In this document: one piece after another, positions 10,897-23,023 of the stretch
Numbering within the stretch: the first letter of the stretch is position 1
Layout: each line of letters opens with the position of its first letter
NCBI RefSeq assembly: GCF_028453695.1
Contig: NC_135781.1
Coordinates: forward strand, 28,891,640 to 28,955,639
Reading direction: 5' to 3'
DNA from: Augochlora pura
Lineage: Eukaryota; Arthropoda; Insecta; Hymenoptera; Halictidae
DNA: 64,000 nucleotides
Notes under the pieces: generated by a model
Databases searched by the model: none
Told to the model about the DNA's origin: nothing
What the model saw: only the letters and a program-made list of their open reading frames with translations
Program-made: the position numbers and the translations under genes

Positions 10897-13800
10897 CTGA
10901 AACGTGAAACGATGTTAGCAAGCTGCTTTGATTGGCCAGCTTTCCTGACGAGCAACGAGGGTCCCTTAAAAAAAAACGGTAACTGTGGCAAGCCGTTGTA
11001 TTCTGACTCTTAAGTAGTCGTACTTTATCTCCTAATGACTGAAACGGGTGCCATTGGTGCGGAAATCTTGATGTCCGCTTGAAAAATGGCGTCGAGCTGC
11101 GACGCAACTGGCTACAAATAAGTAGACTGGGTATTTTTATATGCACATTCTAGAAATTTTATATTATTGATGTGTATTGGTAATCACATCATTTGTTACA
11201 ATTGAAATAGACGTATGTGAAATAACTGGAACAAACAATTCAGATGATAAGAGATAAACATTGTTTTTACTCACCGCAGCTGGAGTAAATTATTTAGCTA
11301 CGTCATCGCTAGACCGCATATGGTCATACAAAATAAAATGTTTTTATGTTAACTGTAAAAAACAGAAGTTAGATAATGACAATATAGTAGTAGTATTTAA
11401 TAATAGCGATATATCAAAAAGAATGCTACAGTATCCTTAAATTCTTTATAATGTCTTTATGGAATCGCATTTCTCCTACTCATTTTTGCTGTAAATGCAT
11501 AAAACCCAGTATCTAGTCGTCACATTGGTGTTTATAGAAACCTTCTAGTTGTGCTACAGAGCTGTATACGTGTTCTACAAATATGTATCGAGTCAAGATT
11601 TAAACAGATGACACAGCATATTAAAGTCTTTCTAGACTGAACAAATACATTCGAAAGCGACGTTGCGCAAATACGGAAAATTGCATAAAGTACGTGAAAG
11701 TGCGCATGAAACAAGAGTGTACCCCAAAGAAAAAGAAAATATAAACTCGTGCGATGTTTATCATTTACCATCCGAATTATTTATTCTCTGTTCCAGTTAT
11801 TTAGCTTCCATCCCTGCAACAACAAACCGAAAAAGTGCAAACAATTTCGCAGCTGCCAATGGCGTACGCCGCCGCCATACTTTCCAGTCGATATCAAATT
11901 TTCCGACTAACCAACACTCGTCTCAGTTATTAGGACGGCAAAGCACTGCCAATTCCGATCGTTCTTTTTTTCGTAGAAGTAATTGCTCATCAGGGAAACT
12001 TCCTCCGGCAGACGACAGTGACGCGAATCGGCCTCGAAAGGAAGCGTTTCGTAGCAAGTAGCCGAGTATCGAGCTTACGGAAACGATGCACGGAAGAGAA
12101 ATATAAGGGTAAAAAGGGGTGTATATCTATTTCACGAACAAAAAAAATCGTCGTCGGTGTTCTCGTTGGCGTGATCGAAGAAAGAGAAGGATCGGGAGAA
12201 CGACCGATTGAATGCAGTCGCCTCGTTCCATTCGTTTTATTTGACACTATGTTCGGTCGCTTTCGAGCCATTGATTTTTCCGAAAAAATTCGGACTCGCC
12301 GCGCCGTAGTCGCCTCGGCCTGTGTATCGATTGGTCGTGCCTTCCCGCATTGTTATCTTTCATCCAATTTCGGACAACTCCATTATATAAGTCCGTGGGA
12401 CGACCTTGAACACAACTGTGGGATTCACACTTTTGCTCGGCGATTACGGATTCAGGGTAATTGGGTTGTATTCGGTCGAGCAACGACGGTAACCACCGAC
12501 GTGTGCATGGAAACGGTTCACCGACCTTTTGCTGGTTCGTCCTGCGTGCAGTATTTTTTTCTTTTTTTTGCCGTGCCCTCGCCGCGCAATTTCCACGGAC
12601 CGAAGTCTGTGTTTCGATTTCGTATCGTCGGTTCTCGTCGGAATTTATCGACACGTGGAGCGACAGCTCACCCGATAACTTACATAATCACGATAAAACG
12701 AGAAAGTTTAAATGAGTTCCACAACCTACGTATACGTGGCCGATAATTATCTCAATAACAATAACAGCGCCGTAGTAGAGACCATAGTTGTCTCTGTTCG
12801 TAGACGCTGGTATTCTATGAGTTCGTGGCGATAAAGATCGGCGAACAATTAATCAGACGCGAACTGCAGTGTTTTTGTTGTCTTTCACGGCGTCCTCGTA
12901 TTTTCGTTTCTTCGATCGCGTTCGATCCTCTTCGTTCCATCGTTGGCACCTCATTTTCTTTCATAACGCGATTGCGAATCCGTAATTTCAATCGCGGAAC
13001 ACGGCTAATTGCATTTTCCGCAGTCTTGTTTCGCATCGCGAACATAATTCATGCGGGAGGTTCGACTCGAGTCATGCCAGTTCCTCGGAATTTCTCTGCA
13101 AAAATCCACGAGCTTCCGCAGGCCGGCCATAAGAGGCGGCTAAAACGCAGTAGATTAATTAATTGCAAGACAAACAAAGGCCAACCGTGGGCGTTTTGCA
13201 ATGCACTCGATCCACAACTGAAACAATTTGAAAATTAGAACCTGCGTGTGCGTTCATCTGCGATGCGAATAAAACGAGCAGCTCGTTGCGCGAAATTCAT
13301 GCGATCTCTCGGACAGGTATCGACGGAAGACCAGAAATAATGATAACGAGGTCCAAGCTGAAGCTCCATCTTTTCAATATATATTTCGGTTCGATTAAGA
13401 AAATCTTATGAATTGCTCCAAAAGTTTTTCAGAAAAGACTTTGCAGAGTCTGTGCATCGTTTTCTAAGCTTCTCTCCTTCAAACGCTTCATTCGTTCGCT
13501 GTAGAAATATTTTAAATTCGTATCGCAACTTAATCGATCTACTTGAGATCGACCAAGAATATATTTGCAGAATTTCCGTCGACACGAATAGCAGTGGTCT
13601 ACGTGAAACAAAGAGAAGCCAGCAGGACAGATGAAGCAAAACGAGATGCTTAGTCCCTGAGAGAATTCAATATTCCGGAGGAAACGGAAGGCCATTTTCC
13701 TCTTACATTTAACATGTATAACCGCATCGATCGTCGATAGGCGTTCTCGAAGTTTCTGTTCCATTGTTGAAAAACTGTGGGAGAGCTACGAGATCTCGTG

Positions 13801-15148
13801 AACGCGTGAACGTCGTTCACCCGATCGCATTGTTTTCATTCATTCATCCCGATGATTTTTCTCCTATGGATTCCTTACTGGCGATGTAACGAAGCAAACG
13901 ATGCACGTATTGGTGTCTTGTACAGGTTATACAGCTGTATAGCTGATGTGACTTCCTACCGATTAAGCAACCTAAAGAAGTTAAATTGCTCTCATTCAAG
14001 TTGGCAGAGGAGATGCCATTCAGGTCTAATGTACGTCGTATAAACTAGATATAACGTGGCTCGGCTATTCGGTCTCGAACGGTTTCGTCTCGTTGGAAAC
14101 AAACGATAGTCATCGGCATGGTTCTCCGTCGTTAATTGTCGGTCATCAATTAGTAATATATCGGTCCGCCTACGCACGACATTGCATTAAAACGGTTCCC
14201 GTTAAATATCGCCCGATTACGTCGTCGATCGAATTTGCCGGATGCCACGTAGGCAACTAACCCTGTTCGTTTCTCTCTTTCCTTTCATCGCGGTTCTCTT
14301 CCCAGCCCAATATTTTTCTCGGCCATGGAACAAGCTATTCGGTTCGTTGATACCCCGTCCTGCATAATTCGAAAGTTCCTTCCGTTAATGATTTTACAAC
14401 CGGCAATTGGCGAGCAGACTAGCTAGCTAATTTAAATATACATTCCCTCTGACATTTCGTGACAACGTTTGCTGTTTATGCTCTGTTAAAGTCAGTAACA
14501 TCGCGCGAACGCGAATAGATCGCCCGAGAGTATGCTCTACTGCGGTGTCTGAAAACGCGTAGCCTACTCACCGCCCCGATCTCGCATAATTGAACGATCA
14601 TTACCAGTGTCATTCACTGTAAAATACGTTTTCGAGTACTATAGCAAACGCTTCGCCGCGCGCAACGGCTTCTTAAACATTCTATCCTGTGCAACGATTC
14701 ATCGTAATATTATGTGTGCGTGAAAGGGAAATAGAGATAGACCAAGAGAAATATAGTACGGAGGAACAGAGAATAGCGTGCCGGATAGAACAAATTTCCT
14801 GATCAAGTGGGATCGTTTCGGAAAATCTTGGACCCACGGGTCGACTTACATAGAGAACTCTCCTACCGTGAAACGGCGGAAGACCACTGTATACCGAAAG
14901 ATCAATTACCGGAGATACCTTCTTTCTCTAACGCAACGCTTATTTATCGAGTGCGGATTTCGTCGTGGAATCATCGTGTGTACCGTTTTCTTTCGCACGA
15001 GCATCGGCAATCGAACCACAAAATGTTGTTATACAACGATATACAACGTCGCACGTCACACCTGTTTCCTCAGCCGTTACCGAGATACACAATATTGGAA
15101 CAAATCTTTTCTACTCGAATTTAGCAGTTTTCCATCCTGTTTAATCCA
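10897..15148. other. Left part of the region between the divergent exchanger genes
   Basis: This should contain the missing 5' exon and promoter of the leftward exchanger, but I could not identify either. The frame upstream of 10896 stays open to an ATG at 11146 (92 further codons). A 242-codon plus-strand frame at 12018-12746 has no recognisable domain. The 11.1-11.8 kb stretch is AT-rich. No tRNA or snRNA was seen. Confidence 0.45.
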
Positions 15149-15729
15149 TTGTTTTATTTTTCTCTTCCTCCGCCTCCACTTCCTCCCCCGCCCCCTCCTC
15201 CTCCACCGCCCGCTCCACCTCCACCTCCTCCATCTGCTCCGGTTCTCGTGCACTTCGCTTCGCCTTCTTCCTCGCCCAGCTCCTCGTCCACGTCCGCGTT
15301 GTTTTCTACCTCACGGCCTCCTCCCGTGTCGAACACAGGCATTTCCCGAACTTCTGGGTTCTTCAACACTTTCCACCGAATGCCGTGGATGCCGATGATT
15401 ATAGTGCAGGCTCGTCCTGCACAGTTCTTTCTCCTTCTCCTTCTCTTTCTCCGCCACCACCTCTGTTCTCCTCCACCTCCTCGGCCGCCCTCGTTTCCTC
15501 TCCGTCCCCGGTTACGTCGAAACTCGAATTTTTCACCGGACCGTGATCGACGGAAACCGATCGGGAGCCGTCCCGATCCGTCGTCCCGATCGGCTTCGAA
15601 ACCATAATCCCGCGACCTTTGGTCCCCCCCGGAAATCACAGCCCCGCGCGCGTCCCGTTTCGCTGGTGAACGGTTAGGTGACACGAGAACACGGAATCTC
15701 ACCCCGGTGATATCTGAGAATCTATTCAA
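15149..15729. other. GC-rich low-complexity block open on both strands (Pro-rich / Gly-rich)
   Basis: The plus strand is open from 15149 to 15607 (152 codons), starting with a near-continuous proline run. The minus strand is open from 15729 to 15154 (191 codons); it encodes an Arg/Gly-rich segment, an acidic stretch (NNADVDEELGEEEGEAKC) and a Gly-rich tail. The core is a (CCT/CCG)n-type repeat at about 15165-15240. I cannot tell whether either strand is translated. No strong consensus splice donor ends the glycine-rich frame, and its possible internal acceptor is preceded by purines, not pyrimidines. Confidence 0.4.
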
Positions 15730-17483
15730 ACGAACCTCCTCCTAAGTCAGACGTATCCATGTTGACAATCCCGTTGTCACACATATACTACATTAACAAC
15801 TACTCCGAAGTCCGGCGGCGTTTGTTGGAATCGCCCCTCCCTCTGACTCTTCTCTTCTCTTCTCTCATCTCTCGCGCATCGCGCCTGCTGAATCGTGCCG
15901 CGGTCAAAATGCGAAATCGTCATTGCACTAATCGTCATTATGCCTTCCTTGAAAATTGAACGTCGCATCGTCTCTGTTTCGTCGCGATTTCGCAAGAAAC
16001 AAAACATCTCGCTTTGTTCCACATCACGCCCACTCTTCGCGATCCGGTATTTCGAAATAGGCCCAAAAATCGCACAAACGCTCGAATCGAATCCGTTGCC
16101 CTTCAAATTTTCATGCTGGTTCGTTGAAAATTGCATTTGCGATTACTTTTTCTGCTTAATATTCGGCAAACGTTGCCTTTTTAGTTGTTTTAGAGCGCGA
16201 GTTGGAGCGAAGGAAGGGAACAGGTCGGTTGTCCATCTGAAATCGTATAAATACAATTTAGAAATCTTTGTTTCTGTCACTTACAAACCGTTTAGCAATC
16301 CTATTTTAATTGATTTTGAGAACTGTTTAGTGCAGAGGAACTTTGCAACGTTATATAAGTGCATCTTTGGAAAGTCTGCTGAAACAAGCAAGTTGCAAGT
16401 GAACCGATTTATTGTTTATGATAGTTGACACACGTTTTCGTAGAATGTTAACAGAAATTTTCAATATAATTTAATCATCTATTTTCTGAACACGTCTTGT
16501 TAAAATGTACACTTAGTTGCTCTGGCTGTAATAGTCTCTACGTTATAGAAACATTAAAATTATGTACTTTTGAGAATGTTTATTAATTAATATAGATTTC
16601 TGAGCTACAAATACCCTCTTCTATATTTATCTATTAATAAAATAAATCTAGAGATTTCTGTAAAATTAGATAAAGTCTCTTCGACGCATTACCTTTTTGT
16701 TATCTCTCGACGTGGTACCTCTTTTATCTCGTTTTTGGATGCGGTTTTCATTTCCACAAGTTGTCACTTCTTCGATACGAGTTTTTCTATCCGAAATAAA
16801 CGCTGGAAATCAAAGTAACGTGAATCATTCCGAACGTCGTGTTTGCAAAAATCTACTATGATCGCCGAAAAAACATACTTACGATAAAATTCGCGTCGAA
16901 ATTGCATAATTCAGACATTGAGATAGTAATATCAATAGTCGAATGACATTTTCGACATGCTTCTAAAAAATTCGACATAACATCGCTGCCGAAATGGATA
17001 CATCCGTGTTGAAAGAAATCGAGTTAGCTCTACCGATGAACAGCAGATTAATTCCTGTTAGAACAACAGCGGTAAATTAATTGTCAGCCGAAAGACGATA
17101 CGGCGAAATTAGAACGGCATAATTGCACGTGAAGAACGATCGTGCGCAATTTACGAATGGTCTAAATTCCCGTGGAAATCTACCTAGAACGTGTGCCACT
17201 CGAACATGTCCAGCATCAGCCGAGGGACATTTAATTAGCAGGTTTTTAGTAGTAGGTGTGTTTTCCTTTTGTTGAATTATCAACGAAGGGACGTCTTGTC
17301 TCACTTCACATTAGTATCTTATCTGTGTAAAGTTGAAGCCGATAATGCTCGTAAACGAAAAATGTCGATGCGGTCTATCGGCGGACTGCGAATCAAAATC
17401 AGTATCAAACCGAACGGCACGTCACGTTGTTGACCAAAACCTCTTTCTCTCTTTGACTGCTAATTGAATTTCATACCGGAACA
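15730..17483. other. 5' flank of the rightward exchanger, no further gene seen
   Basis: A 177-codon plus frame at 15895-16428 has no recognisable domain. The sequence from 16.4 to 17.0 kb is AT-rich. The transcription start of the gene at 17484 is probably here or farther left, but no clear TATA/initiator pair was found. Confidence 0.4.
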
Positions 17484-20400
17484 ATGGTACGAAAATATAC
17501 GCGATCGATGGGCTACAGAGTGCTGTTTACCATAGCCATACCGACGTTGTACTTAATTTTTGTAAATGCCATGGCCACGATACTGCCAAACGGCGTGGAA
17601 ACAACGAATCACCATACAGATATACGTAAGTTTTTCTCACGAAACAGTTCATTGCCTAATCGATGCGAAACCAAACCTTGGAACCACCTCCAAAACCCTA
17701 TTTTCAGATCATCGATACGCGTATGATATTGTAATAAAAAGCAATATCAAATAAATGGTAACTATACGTATGGGATTTTTGTACGGTCGACTGTATTAAA
17801 GGGTGGAGAATGTAAAATAAGGTTGAACTTTACGATCGGAGATTATATAACACGGGCATAATATGCGTGTCATCCAAATGTGCTCATATTGTGTGAATAC
17901 TGGCGAAATAGGTCGATGGAAATTTTAGCGTGCCATTCTCCTCTTTTCCTCATCTATACATTGCTAGATTATCTTTATCGGGGCTTTAATAACGCACTCG
18001 TCGTGTGAGGTGCGTGCACGCGTGTAACAGTAACTCGAATGAATATTCTTTCAAGGTTTTCGGAAGCTGTTACAATTCGAAACGACCACCATGGAGCCGG
18101 GAGGACTGCTGGAGGAGCCCATAAATTGTACCCCTCCGGCGATCAAAGAGTTCCCATCCGACGGTCTCACGCGGGACCAAAGGCAATCAGGACTTATAGT
18201 TATACATTTTATAATAGCTATCTACATGTTCCTGCTGCTTGCGGTCGTCTGCGACGATTTCTTCGTTCCGTCCATGAAGAAGATTTGCGACAGTACGTCG
18301 ACCAGAACAATGGTTTTCATTCCATTTCGAAAGTATTATCTTTGCACGGTGTTTGAAATTGCCTATTTTCAGAGTTGAATCTGGCGGAGGACGTCGCAGG
18401 AGCAACGATCATGGCTGCAGCCAGTTCTAGTCCGGAATTATTCATCAACATCATCGGCACCTTTGTCACCGAGGGAGATTTGGGCGTTGGCACGATCGTC
18501 GGCTCCGCCGTTTTCAATATACTAGCCGTGCCCGCTTGTTGCGGCATATTCGCGAATCAAGTACGACTTTTTCCATGCTGCTGCTACTACTAAAAGGAAG
18601 GCCATCGGACTCTACTTGCTCGAGCAGATCCGAGATAAAGCCGCAAATTCTGGCCAGAACAATTAAGTGTGTATTTACAGGTACTGAAGTTAGCCTGGTG
18701 GCCGGTTACAAGAGATTCCGCCGCGTACGCGATTACCGTTTTGCTATTAGTTTTGACGCTGAGAGATGGACGCGTCGAATGGTACGAAGCACTCATCCTC
18801 GTCCTCATCTATGTTCTCTACATCCTCAGTAAGTACATCGTACAATCATGTAGACATTCGAACAATTGCTCTCGATTAAACAGCAGAAATGTCCTGGATC
18901 AGCTGTGACCGAGTTTAAAACTATGCTTTTCTTCCTTCGATAAATTCAATAAGCTGGACATTGTATAATGACGTTTTCTGATTCACGTAACGTCCTCGCT
19001 GTTTTGTTTTTATCGCAGGTGCATAAATCCACAGTCTAGTAATCGTTCTTTAAAGATACGATAACAGTGAAAGAAGCTACACCGAAGACATAAAGATTAA
19101 AGCCTTTGCTTATTAAAGTCGATTGAAGATAGTGTATTGATATTCTTAGCTCCTTTTAATCTTTCCACTGTATACAATTTCACCTAGTCGATTTTGTCAC
19201 GATTCCTTGAAATCTGTAGTTTAATTAGTGGAGTCGTTGTAAAGATGTTCTCCAGCTGAAAGGAGATTATTAATGATTTAAATGAATGAATTGAATTGTA
19301 ATTATATAAGGAAACAGTTCGTAAGACGTATCCTCTGTTGCAGCAATGTGCTTCAACCGCAGCATCAGTAATTTCATGCACTGCCTGAAATCTCCCAAGA
19401 ACAAGTACACAAATCTCAGCGAGAAGAGCCCGCTAATCTCAAATGGTAAGATCCTAATTTATAATTGCTGATCCCTCCTACGAATGAGACATGAACCGGT
19501 TGTTTCCTCAGATATCCTAAAAGACGCGGACATCGTGATAATGGATTCACGTGAAATCGACGAATCACGTAAGTAGCACAGAAACAAACTTAGCATCCAA
19601 ATAGTGCACATAATAACGAAAAAAGCATCGCTAATCATGCCGGTGGTCCGTTGTTTCAGTGGACATCGTGAACATGACGAGCTGGCCGAGTACAGCATGC
19701 GAGAAATTGTGGTGGCTGTTAACGTGGCCGATTAATTTCTTGCTTCTCGTGACGATCCCCGATTGCCGACGAGATTCACTGAAATCGTGGTACCCGGTTA
19801 CGTTTATCATGTGTATCGTGTGGATCGCGACGACTTCGTATATAGTCGGCTGGGTGATCACTGTTATCGGTAGGTATTTCATAATAATTCCTCCATGCGC
19901 CGAATGGTTAATCATCGGCCGTGTGAACCGGGTCCCCGATAGATCTTATTATCTAATTGATCACGGTGGATAAGACGACCAAGAAAAATCGTGTTGTCGA
20001 ATATCCGTTGAGACGTCGCGTGACGATCGATCATTATTCCAGGGGATACGTTGAGGATCCCGGACTCCATAATGGGATTGACCTTTCTTGCGGCAGGAAT
20101 GAGCGTGCCAGAGGCTGTGTCAAGCGTTATTGTTGCGAATCAAGGTAATTCGTCGGTCTTTTTAACCGCTCTAGTTTCTTGGCGACGTCCGTTCGCCGGA
20201 CTCATTATCGGATCAAACGAGCGAACGCGGTTGGACACGCCTAAGAACGCGGCTAATCGCCGTCGATCTTTACAAATCAGAGTAGAGTATAACTAGCGAA
20301 TAACATTCGCGATAAATACTACCGTACAAAGATTGCCTCGCGATAACATCGCACGTGGCGCTATCGCGATCCCGTTATCGAATTTGATCGATCTCGGAGT

Positions 20401-20859
20401 CGCCGCCAGCGGACACGTCACTATGCCTCATCCGTCCGTGTTCGTCTCTTCGTTCCTCCCGATATGTTTTGGACAGGATTTTCTCTTATCTATCGCAGTC
20501 TCGAATGTTTTCATTGATTTCTAGGACACGGGGACATGGGTATAAGTAATTCGATCGGCTCGAACGTGTTCGACGTGCTGCTCTGCCTCGGGCTGCCTTG
20601 GTTCCTGAAAGCTGCATTCTTCCCCACCTTGCCGAACCAACACTTCGTCAAGATTAATTCGCAAGGTCTCGTGTACAGCTCGATATCCCTGTTCTCCACT
20701 CTGCTCATCCTTTACCTGTCCCTCCTGTTCGGCAAATTCCGACTGACACGGACCGTCGGTGTCGCCTGTCTCATTACCTACGCTATTTTCCTGGTGTTCG
20801 CCTCGGTTCTGGAGCTCAACACGTTCTTCGTCGTTAATCTGCCAACGTGCATCGAATGA
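17484..20859 (+). CDS. K+-dependent Na+/Ca2+ exchanger (NCKX, SLC24 family), complete, 506 aa
   Basis: A plasma-membrane-type Na+/Ca2+-K+ antiporter. Nine coding exons: 17484-17625, 18056-18292, 18373-18560, 18681-18828, 19344-19445, 19512-19568, 19660-19869, 20043-20144 and 20525-20859. All introns are GT-AG and the sum is 506 codons plus stop. Residues 12-33 form an N-terminal hydrophobic segment (signal or first helix). Then come INCTPPAIKEF, helix 1 and FFVPSMKKIC. Alpha-1 spans about 127-189 (EDVAGATIMAAASSSPELF, Glu148). A short cytoplasmic loop with a C-F-N-R-S segment lies at about 240-300. Alpha-2 spans 362-420 (GLTFLAAGMSVPEAV, Glu385; GDMGISNSIGSNVFDVLL, Asp412), followed by terminal helices. 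Glu385 and Asp412 are 27 residues apart, the same spacing as Asp548 and Asp575 of human NCKX2, so Glu replaces the canonical Asp548. The start ATG at 17484 is the only one giving the hydrophobic leader. Confidence 0.95.
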
Positions 20860-21168
20860 CATTAGGAGAACTGTACGATCACAGATGTACATATGTATTT
20901 ATCTTCTAACTACGGGTGATACCTCTCACGGACTGCGCTTCTAATAGACGTAGCTGCGGTCGTCTCTTTTTTAGAAATACTTTGCATTGAATCGTTTGAC
21001 ACGCCGGCACAGACGTTGGCTACAGGACAACCACTTTGTGCTCGCAAACAATTATCCTCAGGCTCATAATCGATTTTCTTATACGTACATATGTACATAT
21101 GTGTTTGTGCGTCGCTTATCTATTCATTTTGTGTATTTATGTCTATATTAGGTGTTTAGGATATTTGT

Positions 21169-21174
21169 AATAAA
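21169..21174 (+). terminator. Polyadenylation signal AATAAA of the rightward exchanger
   Basis: Canonical hexamer about 310 nt after the stop codon of the exchanger, followed by T/G-rich sequence. It would give an ordinary insect-length 3'UTR. Confidence 0.6.
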
Positions 21175-21535
21175 CTATTCGTATTCATTCGTAATGGTAC
21201 GAGCGTGTGGTACGTAGGGTGGATATCTTTGTTTTATCTATGCGTCGAACTGATGCATTTTGCTGCAGACGGTGCAGCAACAGAAGTTTACCGGCTAAGG
21301 TTGAAGAGTATATTATTCGTCTTTCATCTTTTCTCAATTTTTCATAAGAGATTTGTATTAATTAAACATCTGAAAACATGATTGTTGTCGAAGAATTGAA
21401 GTTGGTTTATTTCTAATATCTGTGTAGTTTATAATTGAGGACTCGAAGAGCTCACAGCTTATATTGCTGTTGATAACAAATCTACTTCGATTTGTTTGAA
21501 TAATAAAACGAAATAAGAAAGTTTAATTGTTTGAG

Positions 21536-22194
21536 TATTGTGTCGATATCATGTACAAAAATAAATGATAGCGTTACGAAACGTAATAATTGGTCTTTAA
21601 AGTTTGGTTAACAATTCTGTTAATTAGTTCTATTTTGCGTTGTTGTTATTTAGTTTTCTTACACGATATCGACACAATAGACTTTTCTGAACCATTTCAT
21701 ACCCTTGGATTAGTTTTTTATTTCCTCATTTTGTTAAAATTAAAGTTATTAGACTATCTTGTATTGTACATAGAATACGAGCGATAATTGCGCCTCTTGT
21801 GGCGAAAAAATAAAGTTTAGTTCGGTGTCCGAACAGCGACAATTACAGTAGTGGCGAAACGCTGAAACTGTTAACCACAATCGACTATTGATAATTTGGC
21901 TAACAGTTTGAGTGTTTTACCGCTACCTCAATTGGCGCTGTAAATATATTGCCTACATATACACAATGCAGGATTGTCTAAACGATTAATTTTGGCAAAA
22001 TTAGGGTACAAGAAACTAAACCGTGGACAAAAAGATTTTCAAAATAATCTGCTGTGTCGATATTGTGTAAAAAAATTAAAGAAGAACAACGCAAAATAAA
22101 ATTAGTTAACATAATAATTAACCAAACTTCAAAGAGCAATTAATTTTACTTCGTAATGTTGGAATTTGTTTTTGTACACTATATCGACACAATA
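21536..22194. mobile_element. Fold-back (long inverted repeat) element with internal MITE-like units
   Basis: The left arm (21536 to about 21875) and right arm (about 21890-22194) are diverged reverse complements over most of their length. Within each arm is a unit of 144-145 bp (21536-21679 and 22050-22194), bounded by inverted copies of ttgtgtcgatat-tgta and next to TA, as in Tc1/mariner-type non-autonomous elements. No transposase is encoded. The centre holds an inverted pair of an AACAGTTTSAGCGTTTTRCC-like motif that recurs at 38.8-39.6 kb. Confidence 0.7.
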
Positions 22195-22532
22195 AATTCT
22201 TTTGTACAATTGCTTATCCTTGCTTCCGTCTTGTTCCAAACCGTTTGGCTAAAATTAAATCGGTCAGGATCGATCTCCAGAAAATTTCAAAACGTAAGAT
22301 TCACCTGAATATATTTCTAAGTCCTTTAAGAAAGTCGTAAGCACAGTAGCGGGTTCTACTCGTGCACACCACCTGGTTACAGCTCGATCTGTTAGCGAGA
22401 GTCAACATAGAAATTTTCTTTACTCTGATTGGTTGACGATTTACTGGTGAGACAGTGCTGCAGTCAGAGTCAAAGAAAAAGAATGAAAATCAGCACAACT
22501 ACATGTGGAGCAACTCACACTGACGAACGATA
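22195..22532. other. Spacer between two fold-back elements
   Basis: AT-rich, with no open frame or motif that I can support. Confidence 0.4.
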
Positions 22533-23023
22533 TAGCTTGTCTCACTCTACTGTGCTTGTGGCCTTATTTTTTTCGCGCATTTTTTTGTTTGGCGCGCTAT
22601 CAGAACCACGCGCCGGGAAATTCGATTTTTAAAGAAGATTCAGATAATAAAATCTGTTACCTCATAGGATTTTCGAAAACGTATTTGCAAGAATTATACC
22701 ATTAGATGAAAAAATAACCTGTGCAAGAGCTGAAATCGATCGCACAAGGGAAAGACATATTGTATCGAATTTGAAAATTTGTTAATTCTTCTAATTCATT
22801 TTTTGCCATTATAATCTATCGCCATAATACATTTCCAAGGAATATATTTACCTCAAAGTGCATTCAACAGCTTTCGCAAATACACTGGACACAAGAAATT
22901 TTATCTATTTGAAACTTGAAGCTCCTTCATAAATAGAATTTCACGACGCGTGCCTCAGATGGCGCGCCAACCGAACGAATGCGCGAAAGAGTGAGGCCTC
23001 TAACATGACAAAGTAAGATGAGC
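22533..23023. mobile_element. Inverted-repeat (MITE-like) element, arms about 125 bp
   Basis: The left arm (about 22533-22656) and right arm (about 22897-23023) are reverse complements with perhaps three quarters identity. The clearest blocks are tttcgcgcatt, ttggcgcgc and gaaattc-attt. The spacer is about 240 bp and AT-rich. There is no coding capacity. Target-site duplications were not resolved. Confidence 0.6.

Noticed and set aside
12018..12746. 242-codon plus-strand open frame between the exchangers
   Set aside because: Long for chance, but no domain, repeat, signal or splice evidence was found. Retained only as a note.
18039..18356. Alternative plus-strand frame over exon 2 of the right exchanger
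   Set aside because: It overlaps the true exon in another frame; the frame starting INCTPP matches the NCKX family and splices correctly.
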